A stretch of DNA of 64,000 nt from Flabesymbios commensalis (GCA_964017125.1 OZ024903.1:84702300-84766299); one strand, 5' to 3'; counted from the stretch's first letter, positions 1 to 10,610 are shown. Translations and numbers: made by a program. The notes: generated from the sequence alone by a model not told the origin.

Positions 1-2560
1 TGTAGGCTATTCTGATGGCCTTATTTTGAATGATTTGAAGTTTCTTGATATACGCTTCTGACGCTCCTAAAATTACTGGAGCGCCGTATTCTAATACTGG
101 ACGTATATAACTTTTATATAGTCTCATTAGTGTTTTGGGTTTACAGCCCCACTTTGAGCCGCTCAGGAGTTTGAGCAGACCAAGGCGTTGCCTTCCTTTC
201 TTAGCGTTCTCATCTATATGAGCATTAAAAGTAAGTTTCTTATCTAAAGTTACTCCTAGCAATTTTGCTTGCTGTACTGCAGTGAGTTTTTCGCCAAAAA
301 GTTCTAGTTCTATATTTTTCTTAGTTTTAAGCATTATAAGCTGCGTTTTCTTAGCATTTAGTTTTATTCTCCACTTGGAGCACCATGCTTCTAGGTCTGA
401 TAAAACTTTGGCTAGCCTATATTTAATTGTTTTTTCACTTTTAGCAAAAGTCCAAAATCCCAGGTCGTCTGCGAACTGAGAGACCCCTACTGTATTACTG
501 AAGGGATCTATTGGAATATCATTTACATAGATTAGGAATAGAAGTGGGCTGAGAACCGAGCCCTGAGGTGTGCCGGCATTAAGTGAAATTTTGTCTGAAG
601 TCTCATTATTTATTTTGACTGAAATTTTCCTGTCAGTTATAAATGAAGACATTAATCTTACTATTTTATCTGGTAAATTTGTATTCATTAATTTATATCT
701 TAGTCCGTTGTGCCATACGGAGTCAAAAGCTTTTTCTACATCTATAAAGATTGCAGCTCCTTTATGGTGACGGCTATGTGCTATGTGCGCATCATCAGCT
801 AGTCTGAGAATGTGTTCCATAGCACATCTTTTATTTCTATAGCCTATTTGCCATTTATTAAAGAAATTTTCTTCTTCTAATTTACTGCGCATTCTATGAG
901 CAATTATTTTTTCAAAAAGTTTGCCTATGCAACTTAATAAACTGATTGGTCTATAGTTAGTTGGAATTTTATTGTCTTTTTTAGGCTTTGGGAGCATAAT
1001 TCCTTGAGCTTCCTTCCATTTACTTGGAAAATACCCTATTTTTAAGCACTGATTGTACATAGTTTTTAAATTCTCAAATACTATTTCTGGACATTTTTTA
1101 ATTATAGTGTATTCAATTCCGTCTGCTCCTGGAGCAGACCTACCTTTGGTCCTATCTAATTGTAGTTTTATTTCTTGAATCGAGATATCCCTGAGTAGTA
1201 TACTATCGTCGCCATCTTCTACTTTATTTTCTTTTAGAGTTGAAAAAAGCTGCGATTTTTCATTTATAGCTTTATCTATTAAATTTTTAAATTCATCATC
1301 AAAAATTTCACCTGTGTGAGTATTATGAATTTTGCCTAAAGATTCAGCGAACGTGGTTGCTTTTTCTAAGTCGTTTTGAGTTAAATTACCATTTTCTTTA
1401 ATTATTGGCTTGGATGCGCCGCCTGATTTCTTACCATTAATACTATTGATAGTTTTCCAAAATTCTTTAGAGTCTTTAGTTTCGTCTAGTTTTTTAGTTT
1501 GCTGATTCCAAAATTCTTCTCTATCTTTGTTTACTTGTTTACTTACTAAGTTGTTTAATTGATTATATAGAGTTTTATCCTCTGCTTTTTGCGTATTTCT
1601 AGCTAAGCGTCTAATTTGTCTCTTTAATTTAATTAATTTCATTGTTTCATTTGAGATAAAAAGTGCTTTATCTTTACGTTTTGCTTTAGGACACGCTTTA
1701 TTTAGCCCTTCTTTAATTATATTGCTTATTTTTTCGTTAGCTAAGTCTAGTTCCTCTGGTGTTTCAGGTTCGAGTCTATCTAAGTTATTTATTATTTCTT
1801 TATTAAACCTGTTCCAATCTGTTTTTTCATATTGTAGAATTTCTCTCTGAAATTGTTTTTGAATTTGAGGTGAAGCCAAAGTTAAATGAACTGGCAAATG
1901 ATCTGAACCAATGTCATCGCCTACATCACATGATTGGATGCGTGACGCCATCTGGCGGCTAACTAGCGCTAGATCTAGTAGATCGCCGCCAGAGGACGTC
2001 CCTGGTCTATAGGTTGCAGTGCTGTCGTTAGTTATTAGTAAGTCTAATTCTTCAATTATGTTAAATAGAATGTCTCCGTTAGTATTTCCTACTTTACATC
2101 CGAAAAAAGTATGCTTACAATTGAAATCTCCAATAAGAATTGAAAGTGGATATGAATTAGTTATATGCCTGAAATTCTCTATGTTTGGTTTAATATCTGG
2201 CGGGTTATAAATAGTTGCTAATGCCACTGTCTTACCTTGTGATTTGAAGTTTATTGCCAAAAATTCTTCGTTAAAATCTGAAGTATCTATTTCATTAAAT
2301 TTTCTAATTAAAATAGCTACACCGCCTGCTGCATGCTGCAGGCGCCCATTAGGATAAATTATATTTCTATCTTTTCTGATAATGTTATAATTTGGAATTC
2401 TGATTCTAGTTTGCTCTCTAAGTCTAGTTTCATTTAAAGTCACAAAATGTGGTTTATATTCATTTAAATAGTTAATTAGTTCAGTCTTTCTTTTATATAG
2501 TCCGTTAATGTTAGCATGAATAATTTGAACGTTTTTAGTTGGTGGTAAACTGTTATCCAT
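1..2560 (-). CDS. LINE ORF2: APE endonuclease + reverse transcriptase (C-terminus cut by window edge)
   Basis: This polyprotein nicks target DNA and primes reverse transcription from the nick. Reading from the ATG at 2560-2558, I find no stop in 853 codons. Endonuclease motifs: HANINGL (15-21), NET (43-45), GDFN (144-147) and GSDHLPV (218-224, containing the catalytic Asp/His pair). Reverse transcriptase motifs follow: APGADGI, NYRPISLLS, FIDVEKAFDSVWH, TPQGSVLSPLLF (from residue 664) and the catalytic FADD (696-699). Thumb-like LGVTLD and RPVLEYGAPV come after. Frame was checked at residues 144, 218, 664 and 696 and at the last codon, and all agree. Sense-strand composition is strongly A-rich, unlike ORF1. 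Jockey-clade assignment is by motif style; a phylogeny was not possible. Confidence 0.92.
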   Translation of the reverse strand, partial: MDNSLPPTKNVQIIHANINGLYKRKTELINYLNEYKPHFVTLNETRLREQTRIRIPNYNIIRKDRNIIYPNGRLQHAAGGVAILIRKFNEIDTSDFNEEFLAINFKSQGKTVALATIYNPPDIKPNIENFRHITNSYPLSILIGDFNCKHTFFGCKVGNTNGDILFNIIEELDLLITNDSTATYRPGTSSGGDLLDLALVSRQMASRIQSCDVGDDIGSDHLPVHLTLASPQIQKQFQREILQYEKTDWNRFNKEIINNLDRLEPETPEELDLANEKISNIIKEGLNKACPKAKRKDKALFISNETMKLIKLKRQIRRLARNTQKAEDKTLYNQLNNLVSKQVNKDREEFWNQQTKKLDETKDSKEFWKTINSINGKKSGGASKPIIKENGNLTQNDLEKATTFAESLGKIHNTHTGEIFDDEFKNLIDKAINEKSQLFSTLKENKVEDGDDSILLRDISIQEIKLQLDRTKGRSAPGADGIEYTIIKKCPEIVFENLKTMYNQCLKIGYFPSKWKEAQGIMLPKPKKDNKIPTNYRPISLLSCIGKLFEKIIAHRMRSKLEEENFFNKWQIGYRNKRCAMEHILRLADDAHIAHSRHHKGAAIFIDVEKAFDSVWHNGLRYKLMNTNLPDKIVRLMSSFITDRKISVKINNETSDKISLNAGTPQGSVLSPLLFLIYVNDIPIDPFSNTVGVSQFADDLGFWTFAKSEKTIKYRLAKVLSDLEAWCSKWRIKLNAKKTQLIMLKTKKNIELELFGEKLTAVQQAKLLGVTLDKKLTFNAHIDENAKKGRQRLGLLKLLSGSKWGCKPKTLMRLYKSYIRPVLEYGAPVILGASEAYIKKLQIIQNKAIRIAY

Positions 2561-2696
2561 ATTTTATAAGTACTGTACTGTACTTAGCCCTACTTTAGTT
2601 TTTCCTACTTTAGTTAGGTTTTTACTGGTGAGTACTGTACTGTACTAGACCTAGTAAAAACGGCCCTACTTTTTCTACTTTAGATTTAGGTTGTAC
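2561..2696 (-). other. LINE inter-ORF spacer
   Basis: This 136-bp non-coding gap lies between the ORF1 stop and the ORF2 ATG. It carries two GTACTGTACT-type direct repeats and several CTACTTTAG/CTAAAGTAG-type short repeats. How ORF2 is translated (reinitiation or internal entry) cannot be seen; the frames do not overlap. Confidence 0.6.
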
Positions 2697-4610
2697 TTAC
2701 AAGTTCTCAGGAAGTTGGGATAGGTAGTCTCTGATAATCAGTGGGGAGATGTCTTTCCTGAAGGCCCAACCGACTGCTTTGCTGGCTAGGTGGGGTATGT
2801 CATCCCACTCCAACTTTCCTTCGTTCCTGTGGATCGTTCTGCTGTACAGGACCGTGTGGGCTGAAAAGAGAAGGGCAAGACGGGTTAAGTCGCTATCTGC
2901 TAATCTAATTAGTGGTAACTCACTCTCACCTCCTGTGGCCTTCTTGGGCTGATCGGCGCGTTCACCCTGACGTTGGTGCTCTCGGTGCTGAGTTGGCTGG
3001 GCTCTTCTGGTGACTTCCTGGGTGCTGCGATGTCGCTGGCCTTCTCTTTTCTCAGCGATCTTCCTTTTCACCTCTATTGCTCTAGGGCATCTCCCGTCAG
3101 ATGCCAGGTGATCTCCTGTGCAGTTGGCGCAGTAGCTTGCTCTGGCCGTGCAGTCCTGTCTCCTGTGGGCCCCAGCGCACTTACCGCATCTGATGTCTCT
3201 TGCCTTGCAGGAGTCCTGGGCGTGGCCGAATCTCTGGCACCTGTAGCACTGCAGGATTCTGTTCTTCTTCTTGTACTCCTCCGTCCTGCAGGAGCGAGTT
3301 CCGATGAAGAGACGGCTGTTGCTGATCGCTGCCTCCATCTCTTCCTTCTTCTCGAAAGTGACCTTCACTTTCGGGATGCCACGTCCTGAGGTCCTGTTGA
3401 TGAATCGGATGACCTTCACCTTCAGACCTTGTTTCTCTAGGATGGCTTTCTCAATATCTTCCTCTCCTATTGTGGTGTCCACGTCTTTCACTACCACGCT
3501 GAGGGCGTCTTCTACCTTGGCCTCGGTAGAACTTCTAGGTGGTCTGAAGACAGCTGAGGTCCCCATGAGGCCGCTGTCTTCTCTTTTCATGGACTCGTAG
3601 ATCCTCTTTGAGTCCTCTTCTGTCTCAGGGAAGATGAGTAGGTCTTTTCCCATGGTCCTCCTGGTCTCACTTACCTTTACTCCCATACGTTTACACCATT
3701 GTATGAAAGTTAGGTGGTTTGGTCCATTGACCGAACTGGGCAGTTTCACGCCGACGATTGGCTGAACAGCTGTCTTCCTCTTCTTTTCTTCATTCTTCTT
3801 TACTTCAGTCTTCTTATTTCCTGTTGCTGCAGGGGGCTGCTGAGCGGCGTCGCGACGCTTCATCTCTTCTTTCTTCTTTTGTTTCTTAGCTTCTTTCCTC
3901 TCTCTTTCCTCCCTGGAGGTTGGAATAGTTGTCCAGTCAGAGCGCTCTCCGTCGGACAGGATTTCACCTTCTTCTGTTTCCGGAAGGGGGGTGGCCAGAA
4001 CTTCTTCAGGTGGAGAAACGACGGTCTCCATCACTTCTCTCTTCTCAGGCGTCTTCTGCACTGGAGATGCCGTCCTTTGTTTCTTCGCTGGTGAGCCCCC
4101 TAAACCTAGCTCTGCCTCGGCAACTCTTACCAAGGTCGTTAGCTGCGACGACCTGTGACCTATCTGGGCCTGGTCAACAGGTCTAAGTACCTGTGGCCGG
4201 CCGTCGGACAGCCTCCTCTTGGCTGTTGACTTCCTCGGAGTCATCTGTACTGGTGACTCTGTTAAACACTCGTACCTACCACTATTACCTTTGGGTGGAG
4301 TTTCAACACCCTTATTTGCACCCGAGAGTGCTCCCGCAAATGACTTCTTCTTTGGAATGGCCCCCCCATTGGCTCCCTTAGGTGCAGACTTACCTGGCTT
4401 GCTGACAGTCCTAAGACTTTTTTCACGCTGCTCGTCCTCTATCAGGGCTAATCCCATTAGAGTTGTTGCCAGCTCTTTCTTGTCAACGGACGAGAGTCCG
4501 TTGATCTCCTTCAGGAGTCTCTTGAGGGCGGTACTACTCTTGGTAGTGCCGCCCTGCACGCCCTTAGAAGGGCGGGACCCATCCCCAGCAGTTACCTTGC
4601 CACTAGGCAT
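2697..4610 (-). CDS. LINE ORF1: gag-like nucleic-acid chaperone with CCHC zinc knuckles
   Basis: A 637-residue protein expected to bind the LINE RNA and form the ribonucleoprotein. The N-terminal half is basic, Ser/Thr/Pro-rich and low complexity, with a Lys/Glu-rich charged stretch (REERERKEAKKQKKKEEMKR). Next comes a globular region resembling the RRM-like/PRE-C2HC part of arthropod gag-like ORF1s. Three zinc knuckles lie at about 454-508: CYRCQRFGHAQDSC (CX2CX4HX4C), CGKCAGAHRRQDC and CANCTGDHLASDGRC, the last two with altered spacing. A hydrophobic C-terminal segment of about 70 residues follows. The ATG at 4610 opens the frame and lies in the leader just after the promoter block. Codon use is GC-rich, in contrast to ORF2. 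Confidence 0.9.
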   Translation of the reverse strand: MPSGKVTAGDGSRPSKGVQGGTTKSSTALKRLLKEINGLSSVDKKELATTLMGLALIEDEQREKSLRTVSKPGKSAPKGANGGAIPKKKSFAGALSGANKGVETPPKGNSGRYECLTESPVQMTPRKSTAKRRLSDGRPQVLRPVDQAQIGHRSSQLTTLVRVAEAELGLGGSPAKKQRTASPVQKTPEKREVMETVVSPPEEVLATPLPETEEGEILSDGERSDWTTIPTSREERERKEAKKQKKKEEMKRRDAAQQPPAATGNKKTEVKKNEEKKRKTAVQPIVGVKLPSSVNGPNHLTFIQWCKRMGVKVSETRRTMGKDLLIFPETEEDSKRIYESMKREDSGLMGTSAVFRPPRSSTEAKVEDALSVVVKDVDTTIGEEDIEKAILEKQGLKVKVIRFINRTSGRGIPKVKVTFEKKEEMEAAISNSRLFIGTRSCRTEEYKKKNRILQCYRCQRFGHAQDSCKARDIRCGKCAGAHRRQDCTARASYCANCTGDHLASDGRCPRAIEVKRKIAEKREGQRHRSTQEVTRRAQPTQHREHQRQGERADQPKKATGGESELPLIRLADSDLTRLALLFSAHTVLYSRTIHRNEGKLEWDDIPHLASKAVGWAFRKDISPLIIRDYLSQLPENL

Positions 4611-4850
4611 GCTAGCGGCAAGGTTAAAAAGAATTTAGAAGAATTTTGATAATTTAATTGTCCCGTATTACTGTACTATACTGTACAGTATGTAGTGGGA
4701 TGTGTAAGCTGTCAGTCACACTCAGGAGAGTGATGACGCGTCGCTCACTAATAGGTGTGAAAAGTGTACCTGTGTACAGACAAGCTGTGCCCAGAACAAG
4801 CCTGGCTCGCTCATATTTATACACAGGGTCACGGGACGTGACGTCATCAC
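4611..4850 (-). promoter_or_regulatory. LINE 5' leader with CRE and TATA-like box
   Basis: On the minus strand a palindromic TGACGTCA (4839-4846) lies 17 bp upstream of TATAAATA (4821-4814). A start about 25-30 bp further on, near 4785-4790, would give a leader of about 175 nt before the ORF1 ATG. A TACTGTACAGTA-like string sits around 4670-4690. Most LINEs use internal TATA-less promoters, so this may be an acquired upstream promoter or a chance flank. No transcript evidence is available. Confidence 0.45.
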
Positions 4851-5914
4851 CAAAATATTCACCTTAACTTGCTCAATACTGAGAACTAATAATATCCACT
4901 AATCTAGTATCGTTTGATATCATATAAAACACCCAAAAAACGTATTCACAACCGATAAATAACACTTCGTTATCAAAATAACTCCACATTCTACAATGCC
5001 TAGATCTAGCAAAATGGACATTTCTGACCCGACCTACCCACTTATCACATCAAAATATGAAACAATCTCAAACAGTTAAATTACATCACTTATATCATAA
5101 AACGGCAAAATAAACATAGATAATCCTACCACAAAGCTTATCCGAATATCTCAACTAAAACTAAAGATACAGCGCTCGGAAATAATGTAAACAATGTCAA
5201 AACTCCGGAAAATCGTGACCTGCCCGGGCCAACAATGGCCAAGTCTCACATTTCACAAAAAGATGTCCAATTATTCTCAAATCTACCGTCGCTGTATAAA
5301 TCACTAAAACATGCTAAAATATATACCCAAAATAATCTAATAGTACGCTGTACCTTTCACAATATAAATCACTTCGTTTACAACACTTATGAAGTATAAA
5401 ACGTGACTAATCGTAACTCCTTCTATTATCGCTCACTACCGCGATGTCTGTCCAAAGAGACCAGATCAATAATACAAACTTCCAATTACTACAGCATAAA
5501 TAAACATCGTCACATATGTAAATTACCGGAATTGAAAATATAAAAACAATAGTACATCAGGGTATCAGTTTTAGCGTGGAGAAAATAAGATTAACAGTCA
5601 AATTTCGTGTTTAGAAAAGGTTTGTCTAAACTCACACTGACACTAATACTGACACTGTCATTTACATGTTGACAGTCTGAACGTTTCACGTCCTACTTAA
5701 TCATTATCACACACATAACACATGAAATAAGACACTTGTCAATAGATAAATGAAATATAGGAAAAATACAACTCTAAAAATGCAGCAATTATAACTAAAA
5801 CTGCAGTCACGAATTTTGTGCTTTTAATGAGGAAAAAGACATGAACAGATACAGTGGTGTCTCACCGCAGGCGTCACAATACGCTATGCACAAGTATTAA
5901 ACAATGAAATTCAA
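4851..5914. other. AT-rich stretch without recognised genes
   Basis: No reading frame, tRNA or convincing repeat structure was found. The sequence is AT-rich with scattered CG dinucleotides. It lies upstream of the LINE promoter block and could include flank or LINE-derived leader; I could not tell which. Confidence 0.5.
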
Positions 5915-6134
5915 CCCTTAAAGCGCCGAAATCAAAAAAATATTTTCACCCACTTGAAGTTGTGTCTCGCTTCCGCGATCCACAACTTCAAGTGGACGAA
6001 AATTACTCATATGTGTTTAATTGGAAACCAAACTTTATGTTTAAACACACATTCTCAATACGTTCTCAATAACTGATTATATCAGGTAATAAACGGTTTA
6101 AAAACGACTATGGCCGTGCTCAGCTGGTTAAGGG
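5915..6134 (+). mobile_element. Family A TTAA-type MITE with internal hairpin
   Basis: It runs from CCCTTAAAGCGCC to GGTTAAGGG, flanked by TCAA and TTAT, which I read as decayed TTAA duplications. The core hairpin is CACTTGAAGTTGTG / CACAACTTCAAGTG around TCTCGCTTCCGCGATC. The tail GTTTAAACACACATT...AAAACGACTATGG is shared with many copies below. Size (220 bp), CCCTT termini and TTAA flanks suggest mobilisation by a piggyBac-type transposase; none is encoded here. Confidence 0.75.
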
Positions 6135-6238
6135 TTATTATCTGGAAACTTTTAAACCCTTTACCTTTTAGTGACGTTTGTAATAGATTTTGTAATCAAA
6201 TTAATTAAATGGATCTTAATTCCTTAAAATCAGCGAGC

Positions 6239-6507
6239 AATTCACATCTCACAGTAAACGAAATATTGGAATGTCCGAGTTCTCATGTACTGGTTGAATG
6301 TAGTGTCTTCAACAATCACCTGTTAGATGTAGATAGATGGTTTTTTCCCACATTTGAAGTGTTTTTGCTGACACAGTGGTGTTTCGCTATGTCGCAGCTC
6401 GCTTCTTCGTGGCTAAATCGCATCTCTCAGTAAACGAAGATATTGGAATGCCCCGATTCTCAGTCAGGATATTGGTTGAATATAGTGTCTCCAACAATCA
6501 CCATGTT
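6239..6507. repeat. Imperfect tandem duplication, about 180-bp period
   Basis: Two blocks (about 6239-6330 and 6418-6507) share CAGTAAACGA, ATATTGGAATG, TTCTCA..., GGTTGAAT.TAGTGTCT and CAACAATCACC in the same order. Open frames run through but show no protein signature. A decayed P1 arm (CGGGCCAACGTTGTGTTTGCTG) follows at about 6535-6602. Confidence 0.65.
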
Positions 6508-6609
6508 GCAGATTATTTACCCACAGGCACAACACCTTAACACTGCAGGGTCCAATGGGACGCGACGCTTGCCCACTATCGGGCCAACGTTGTGTTTGCT
6601 GCGACATTC

Positions 6610-8990
6610 TGGTAGGTTGCGTGGTGAAAATTACAAATTGACGGTAATAATACATATAGCGCCAGACTGTGGTGCCAATGGTAGAGTTCAAGTAGCCCGG
6701 GGCATCTGCCCAAATTAGTGATTGCCGCGGCTTACCGGCCCGTATCCGGCCTGATGGATCTCATGTCCCATGGGCGGCAAGGTAACAATCCGCATGGATT
6801 TAGTCTGGGCGTGCGGCGATGCATCCTGCCGTATTCTGTGGATAGTACACTAATCTACGTCTCTGGCCGCACGGGATGCATGTGAGGACAAGGTCACTAA
6901 CAAAGCACGTGCATCGAACTCTCCTTGTGACACAACGAGGGTTTGACGCACGTGCTCTGTTTGCATGACTGCCTGCACGACTAGCGCCCCGTCAAAGGGT
7001 AGCATCGCTAATGGAGCTGTTGTAAATGGTTTGATGGCAGGCGGGGTGGACGGATGACAGTGGCGGTGGACTTTATACCGTCCCGCCGAGGACGGCATCG
7101 CTGTACCTAGTGCCTAGATTGAAGTCTGACCAGTCGTCACTCGGCCGCGGGCAGGATGCACTAAAACACGTAAAAGACGGCATGATAGCGTGCTTTAGAC
7201 GCCCGGCCTGCATGTCCCTATATGGATATACCGTGTCCTGTGATACAGCACTACTAGTGGGTTATGGATCAGTCTGCAGGCATGCCAATACATCTAACAT
7301 GGAAACTACATAACGTGATGTCATCATATACAACATCAAAGACTGTCACTTGTATATAACAGATGCTACTGTTTCATGTCTACCACACTGATGTATATTT
7401 AGATCTATGATATATATACTAGGATAGATGGCTTATATACAGATAACTTATCATTGCATATTCAAATGTGTGCGTGTATGTTATAAAAGCCTGATCGTAT
7501 CTACGAGATGGAATGATGTATCACATATATCTATAGGAGATAGGAGATACGATGTCAAAACTGTTTAATGTTGACCCACCATCTACGAAGCTGGCACAAC
7601 ATTAAGACAACGCTGTTTACTTGGAATGTGTCTTCTTAAGTTTATTTGATAAAACAGAAATCTGGCACATTGACAATTCTGTTATAGCTTTTGTCAAGGA
7701 GGATAAAAGAAGGATGGATTTTTGTGCTGGTACGTTTGGTGTTGTTCAACGAGGGATGTATTTTTCAAGCAGTAGGTTTGGACATGACTGGTTTAGCTAA
7801 GTTGGTATAGCTGAGCGGGTATAACTGGAACAGCTATTGTATTTGACGGCGAATGACTGTTCTTGTGGTGCCTATTTTTCAAAGAAAATAGCGATATCAT
7901 GGTCATTGTGACTATGTACTCAACGCCAGGCCAGTCATCTTAACCATTTGATCCCTGGATTTATCTTTTGTGACACCTTGTGAGCTGCAGTTTCTGAGAC
8001 AATTTACAACTTTGAGCATTTATTTAATAGACATCACTGTCTATACAAAATAGTACACTAATTCAGATATCAGATATACATAGAAGAGTGATACAAGCGC
8101 TTGGATGATGATGCCTAATAATGTAAGGCAGACTATTTTGCTCATTTATATGGATAGGACTTGACTGACCTATATGACAATGTACATATAGTTATATGGT
8201 GGTTTTATCGGTGGTCAAGCATCATAAAAATGTATGTTATACACTACTTGTGACACTGATCTGCAGCCCTGGACAATTAATGCAGATGTGAATAGCATAA
8301 TGTTGTGGATGTGGACCAGGTGTCTGTTTGTTCGTCCAGATACGTGTTCTCAGTGAATCAGACACGGGTACATCACCGGGATATTATATTGTTCAGTTAG
8401 CCTACCCTGCAAAGAAGAGATACTAGCTGGTTGTTTCAGAGTCTACTACGCTGGCCTAACATTAAAGCTTTAGTCTGCTGAATTGAATGAATTGCCAGTT
8501 GGCATTTTTCATTCGTTTAAAGCTGAAGTTTTAAATGACAAAAATATGTCTAGTTATAAATGAAGAATAGTATTTTTCAAAATAAATTATTTGAGCCACA
8601 GACTATTCTACATTATTTGACTTAGCAGGCCCAGCAAGAACTCACACGGAGTCACCCTGCCACTAATGTAACTTGGGCACAGGGTTGGATCACAGTCACA
8701 CAGTGACACAGAGACTGTCTAGGTGGTAAATGCCATGTCACCAGGGTGTGATCCACGTGGCGTCTTGCTCCTGGAAGTACATGTTTCACTCAGCACTGAC
8801 AGAGGTGGAGGCTGGAGCATCAGCCCCCACAGGATATCACAAACCACTCCTCTGTCCTCTGTCACACCGTGGTCTGGCTAAGCCACCTGCAGATCTTTTC
8901 TATTTGTCTGGTACACCCACTAAAATTGACATGCCACCCCAGGTGCCACAGCTAACATGCTCCACACCACCTGGTCAACTCATGTTCATG
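6610..8990. other. No gene recognised
   Basis: A somewhat GC-rich block (6700-7150) is followed by ordinary AT-rich sequence. The short frames at 6850-7098 (minus) and 7110-7313 (plus) show no domain, and I treat them as chance. A frame opening at 8730 continues to the possible acidic exon at 9019-9056, but most of it lacks protein character. Confidence 0.5.
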
Positions 8991-9018
8991 CCCCTATCTC
9001 TGCTCTCACCCACGTTAG

Positions 9019-9056
9019 CAGAGGAAGAAGATTTTGATGAATTTGGTGATGATGAG
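9019..9056 (+). CDS. Possible small acidic exon upstream of the Trio/Kalirin exons
   Basis: A pyrimidine-rich run ending CCCACGTTAG|CAG precedes codons for EEEDFDEFGDDE and then GAG|GTGACT, a usable donor. The exon would end in phase 0, matching the phase-0 start of the spectrin exon at 12450. The acceptor could be after 9018 or after 9021; both give phase 2 at the start. I cannot align this acidic peptide to a known Trio segment, so the call rests on splice signals and phase only. Confidence 0.25.
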
Positions 9057-9289
9057 GTGACTAGTACTTATAATAAACGTTCATTTATATGTACACATAG
9101 AATATACAAATTGCTTGAATTGTTTTATCAATCAAATTTTAAAACAAAATTTAAAAACTTCACTTCCACGAATCGTTTTATTGCACTCTTTTATTTTTTT
9201 ACAGGCATTACTAGTTATTGTGTGTTTTTTGGCACTTGAATAATAATAAACAGCCGTTATTTCGTTTAACCTCTTTTGATCCAAGCCTA

Positions 9290-9720
9290 ACGAAGTCCGT
9301 CTATACACATTCTTGTTTCCAAAGCATATCATTATATGAGAACCCTTGAGGGATTTCTTTCATACTGTACAAACACATCCCTCGCGTGTTGTAGTTTAGT
9401 CTTTTATGGTTATGACCTGTCACCGACTTTCTGACCAACAGTACATCTCTGAGCCCAAATAGCAGGAATAGGGTTCTCCTTTCCTGGGAATATGTCTTAA
9501 ACAACTTTGATGGATTTCTTTTATACTGCACCGTGCACGCACACATCTCTCATGGGGTATAGATATGCCTTTTGGAGGTTTTGACTTTTAACCTACTTTC
9601 TACGCCAAAATAACTTACTGACTAACAACTTTGTTTTTGGAGTTTATCGCTGAATAATACTTGATGGACTGTTTCCATATGTAGAAATGATGTGCCTTTT
9701 GTGGTTACTTTTGAACTAAA
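9290..9720. repeat. Degenerate copies of a tandem family also at 59.6-60.0 kb
   Basis: Recurrent phrases (TTTCTTTTATACTGCAC, CACATCTCTCATGGGG, TGCCTTTTGGAGGTTTTGAC, TTGACCTACTT-like strings) match the layout of 59700-59990: CTCGAAAAGTACT, TTGTGCCTTTT, TTTGACC. The units are badly decayed, about 150-180 bp each. No coding function is evident. Confidence 0.45.
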
Positions 9721-10452
9721 ACAATCTTCAAAATATGAAATTGGTGCTTCTTGACCAGGTTGTTGAAAATGTAGTAAACCGTTATCTGGAAAATCCGTCT
9801 TGCAAATGCATATAGGTGAATCTCCTGCTGTCTTTGTTTCAACAAATTTTTATTGCAAATATTTATTGCTCCTCCACTAACAAACGGTGGACTTCTATTA
9901 ACCATTAAAGCACTAAATTGTAGAATTGAATTTTTTTATAACCTTATCTTCTCGCTCCCGCGGCCGATCTACGTGGTACACTACAACACTATGTACAGTT
10001 GTGACATAACATATTGCGTCCTAGAGCAATTTTGGACACATTATGCCGACATTATATAATATAATATTTATAAACATGTTGTGGTCTATTAAACCATGAT
10101 GACTAGCGAGATAAGATATCTACGCAGCTGTCACACTTGGCGGGCTGAGTAACGAACATCACCGGCTTACGCTATTACGGCGAAAAACGAACACGTTCAG
10201 GACATATACTGGACAAAACATATTACTGACGGACGTAGCGAACACGAAGCGTATTTCCCGGACAAAAACAGAGCATAAAACGAACATTGACGAACACCAA
10301 CGGATGCCGTGCGTTCCTTGTCCGTCGGTCTAATCCGCCCAATGTGACATGGCCATTAGCGTATTACAGAGCATGCACACATGCTATCATATTAAACCCT
10401 TGTGTTGCCACCCCGTGTATTTTATAGTACATATGGCCTACCGCCATGGTAT
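9721..10452. other. No feature recognised
   Basis: AT-rich sequence is followed by a block with many GAACA/CGAACA strings (10130-10330). No frame with protein character was seen. Confidence 0.5.
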
Positions 10453-10553
10453 GCAAACACGAGACATTTACCCAATGTTGGGTTAATGTTGGGCCAACGT
10501 CGAAGACGGTGGACCAACATTAGCCCAACATTTGTTAGATGTCTAGTGTTTGC
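10453..10553. repeat. Family P1 palindrome, near full length
   Basis: Two 49-nt arms are complementary with few mismatches around the loop GAA (CGTC gaa GACG). The outer end is GCAAACACGAGACAT and the right flank completes GCTGGG. This is one of the best copies and serves as a reference for the family. Confidence 0.85.
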
Positions 10554-10579
10554 TGGGCCATCGCCTATATTATATAAGA

Positions 10580-10582
<3 letters not shown>

Positions 10583-10610
<28 letters not shown>
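10583..10610. repeat. (CA)n microsatellite
   Basis: An uninterrupted CA run is followed by a short A run, directly downstream of the P1 palindrome. Confidence 0.95.

Larger units (their letters stand above)
1..4800 (-). mobile_element. Jockey-type LINE (non-LTR retrotransposon), 3' end off window
   Basis: Two consecutive open frames on the minus strand (gag-like ORF1, then endonuclease/reverse transcriptase ORF2), separated by a 136-bp spacer, make this a LINE. The order, the CCHC knuckles in ORF1 and the APE motif GDFNCKH in ORF2 fit the Jockey clade. Neither frame is interrupted within the window, so the copy looks young and possibly competent, but the C-terminus, 3' UTR and tail lie beyond base 1. 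GTACTGTACT repeats occur in the spacer (2570-2582 and 2634-2647), with a similar string in the 5' leader near 4670-4690. The 5' limit is set by the promoter-like block near 4814-4846. Target-site duplications cannot be checked here. Confidence 0.9.

Noticed and set aside
2973-4094. Several long plus-strand frames opposite LINE ORF1
   Set aside because: Antisense shadows of the GC-rich ORF1 on the minus strand.
6850-7098. 82-residue minus-strand frame in a GC-rich block
   Set aside because: No domain, no splice or promoter support, no repeat partner; length is within chance for GC-rich DNA.
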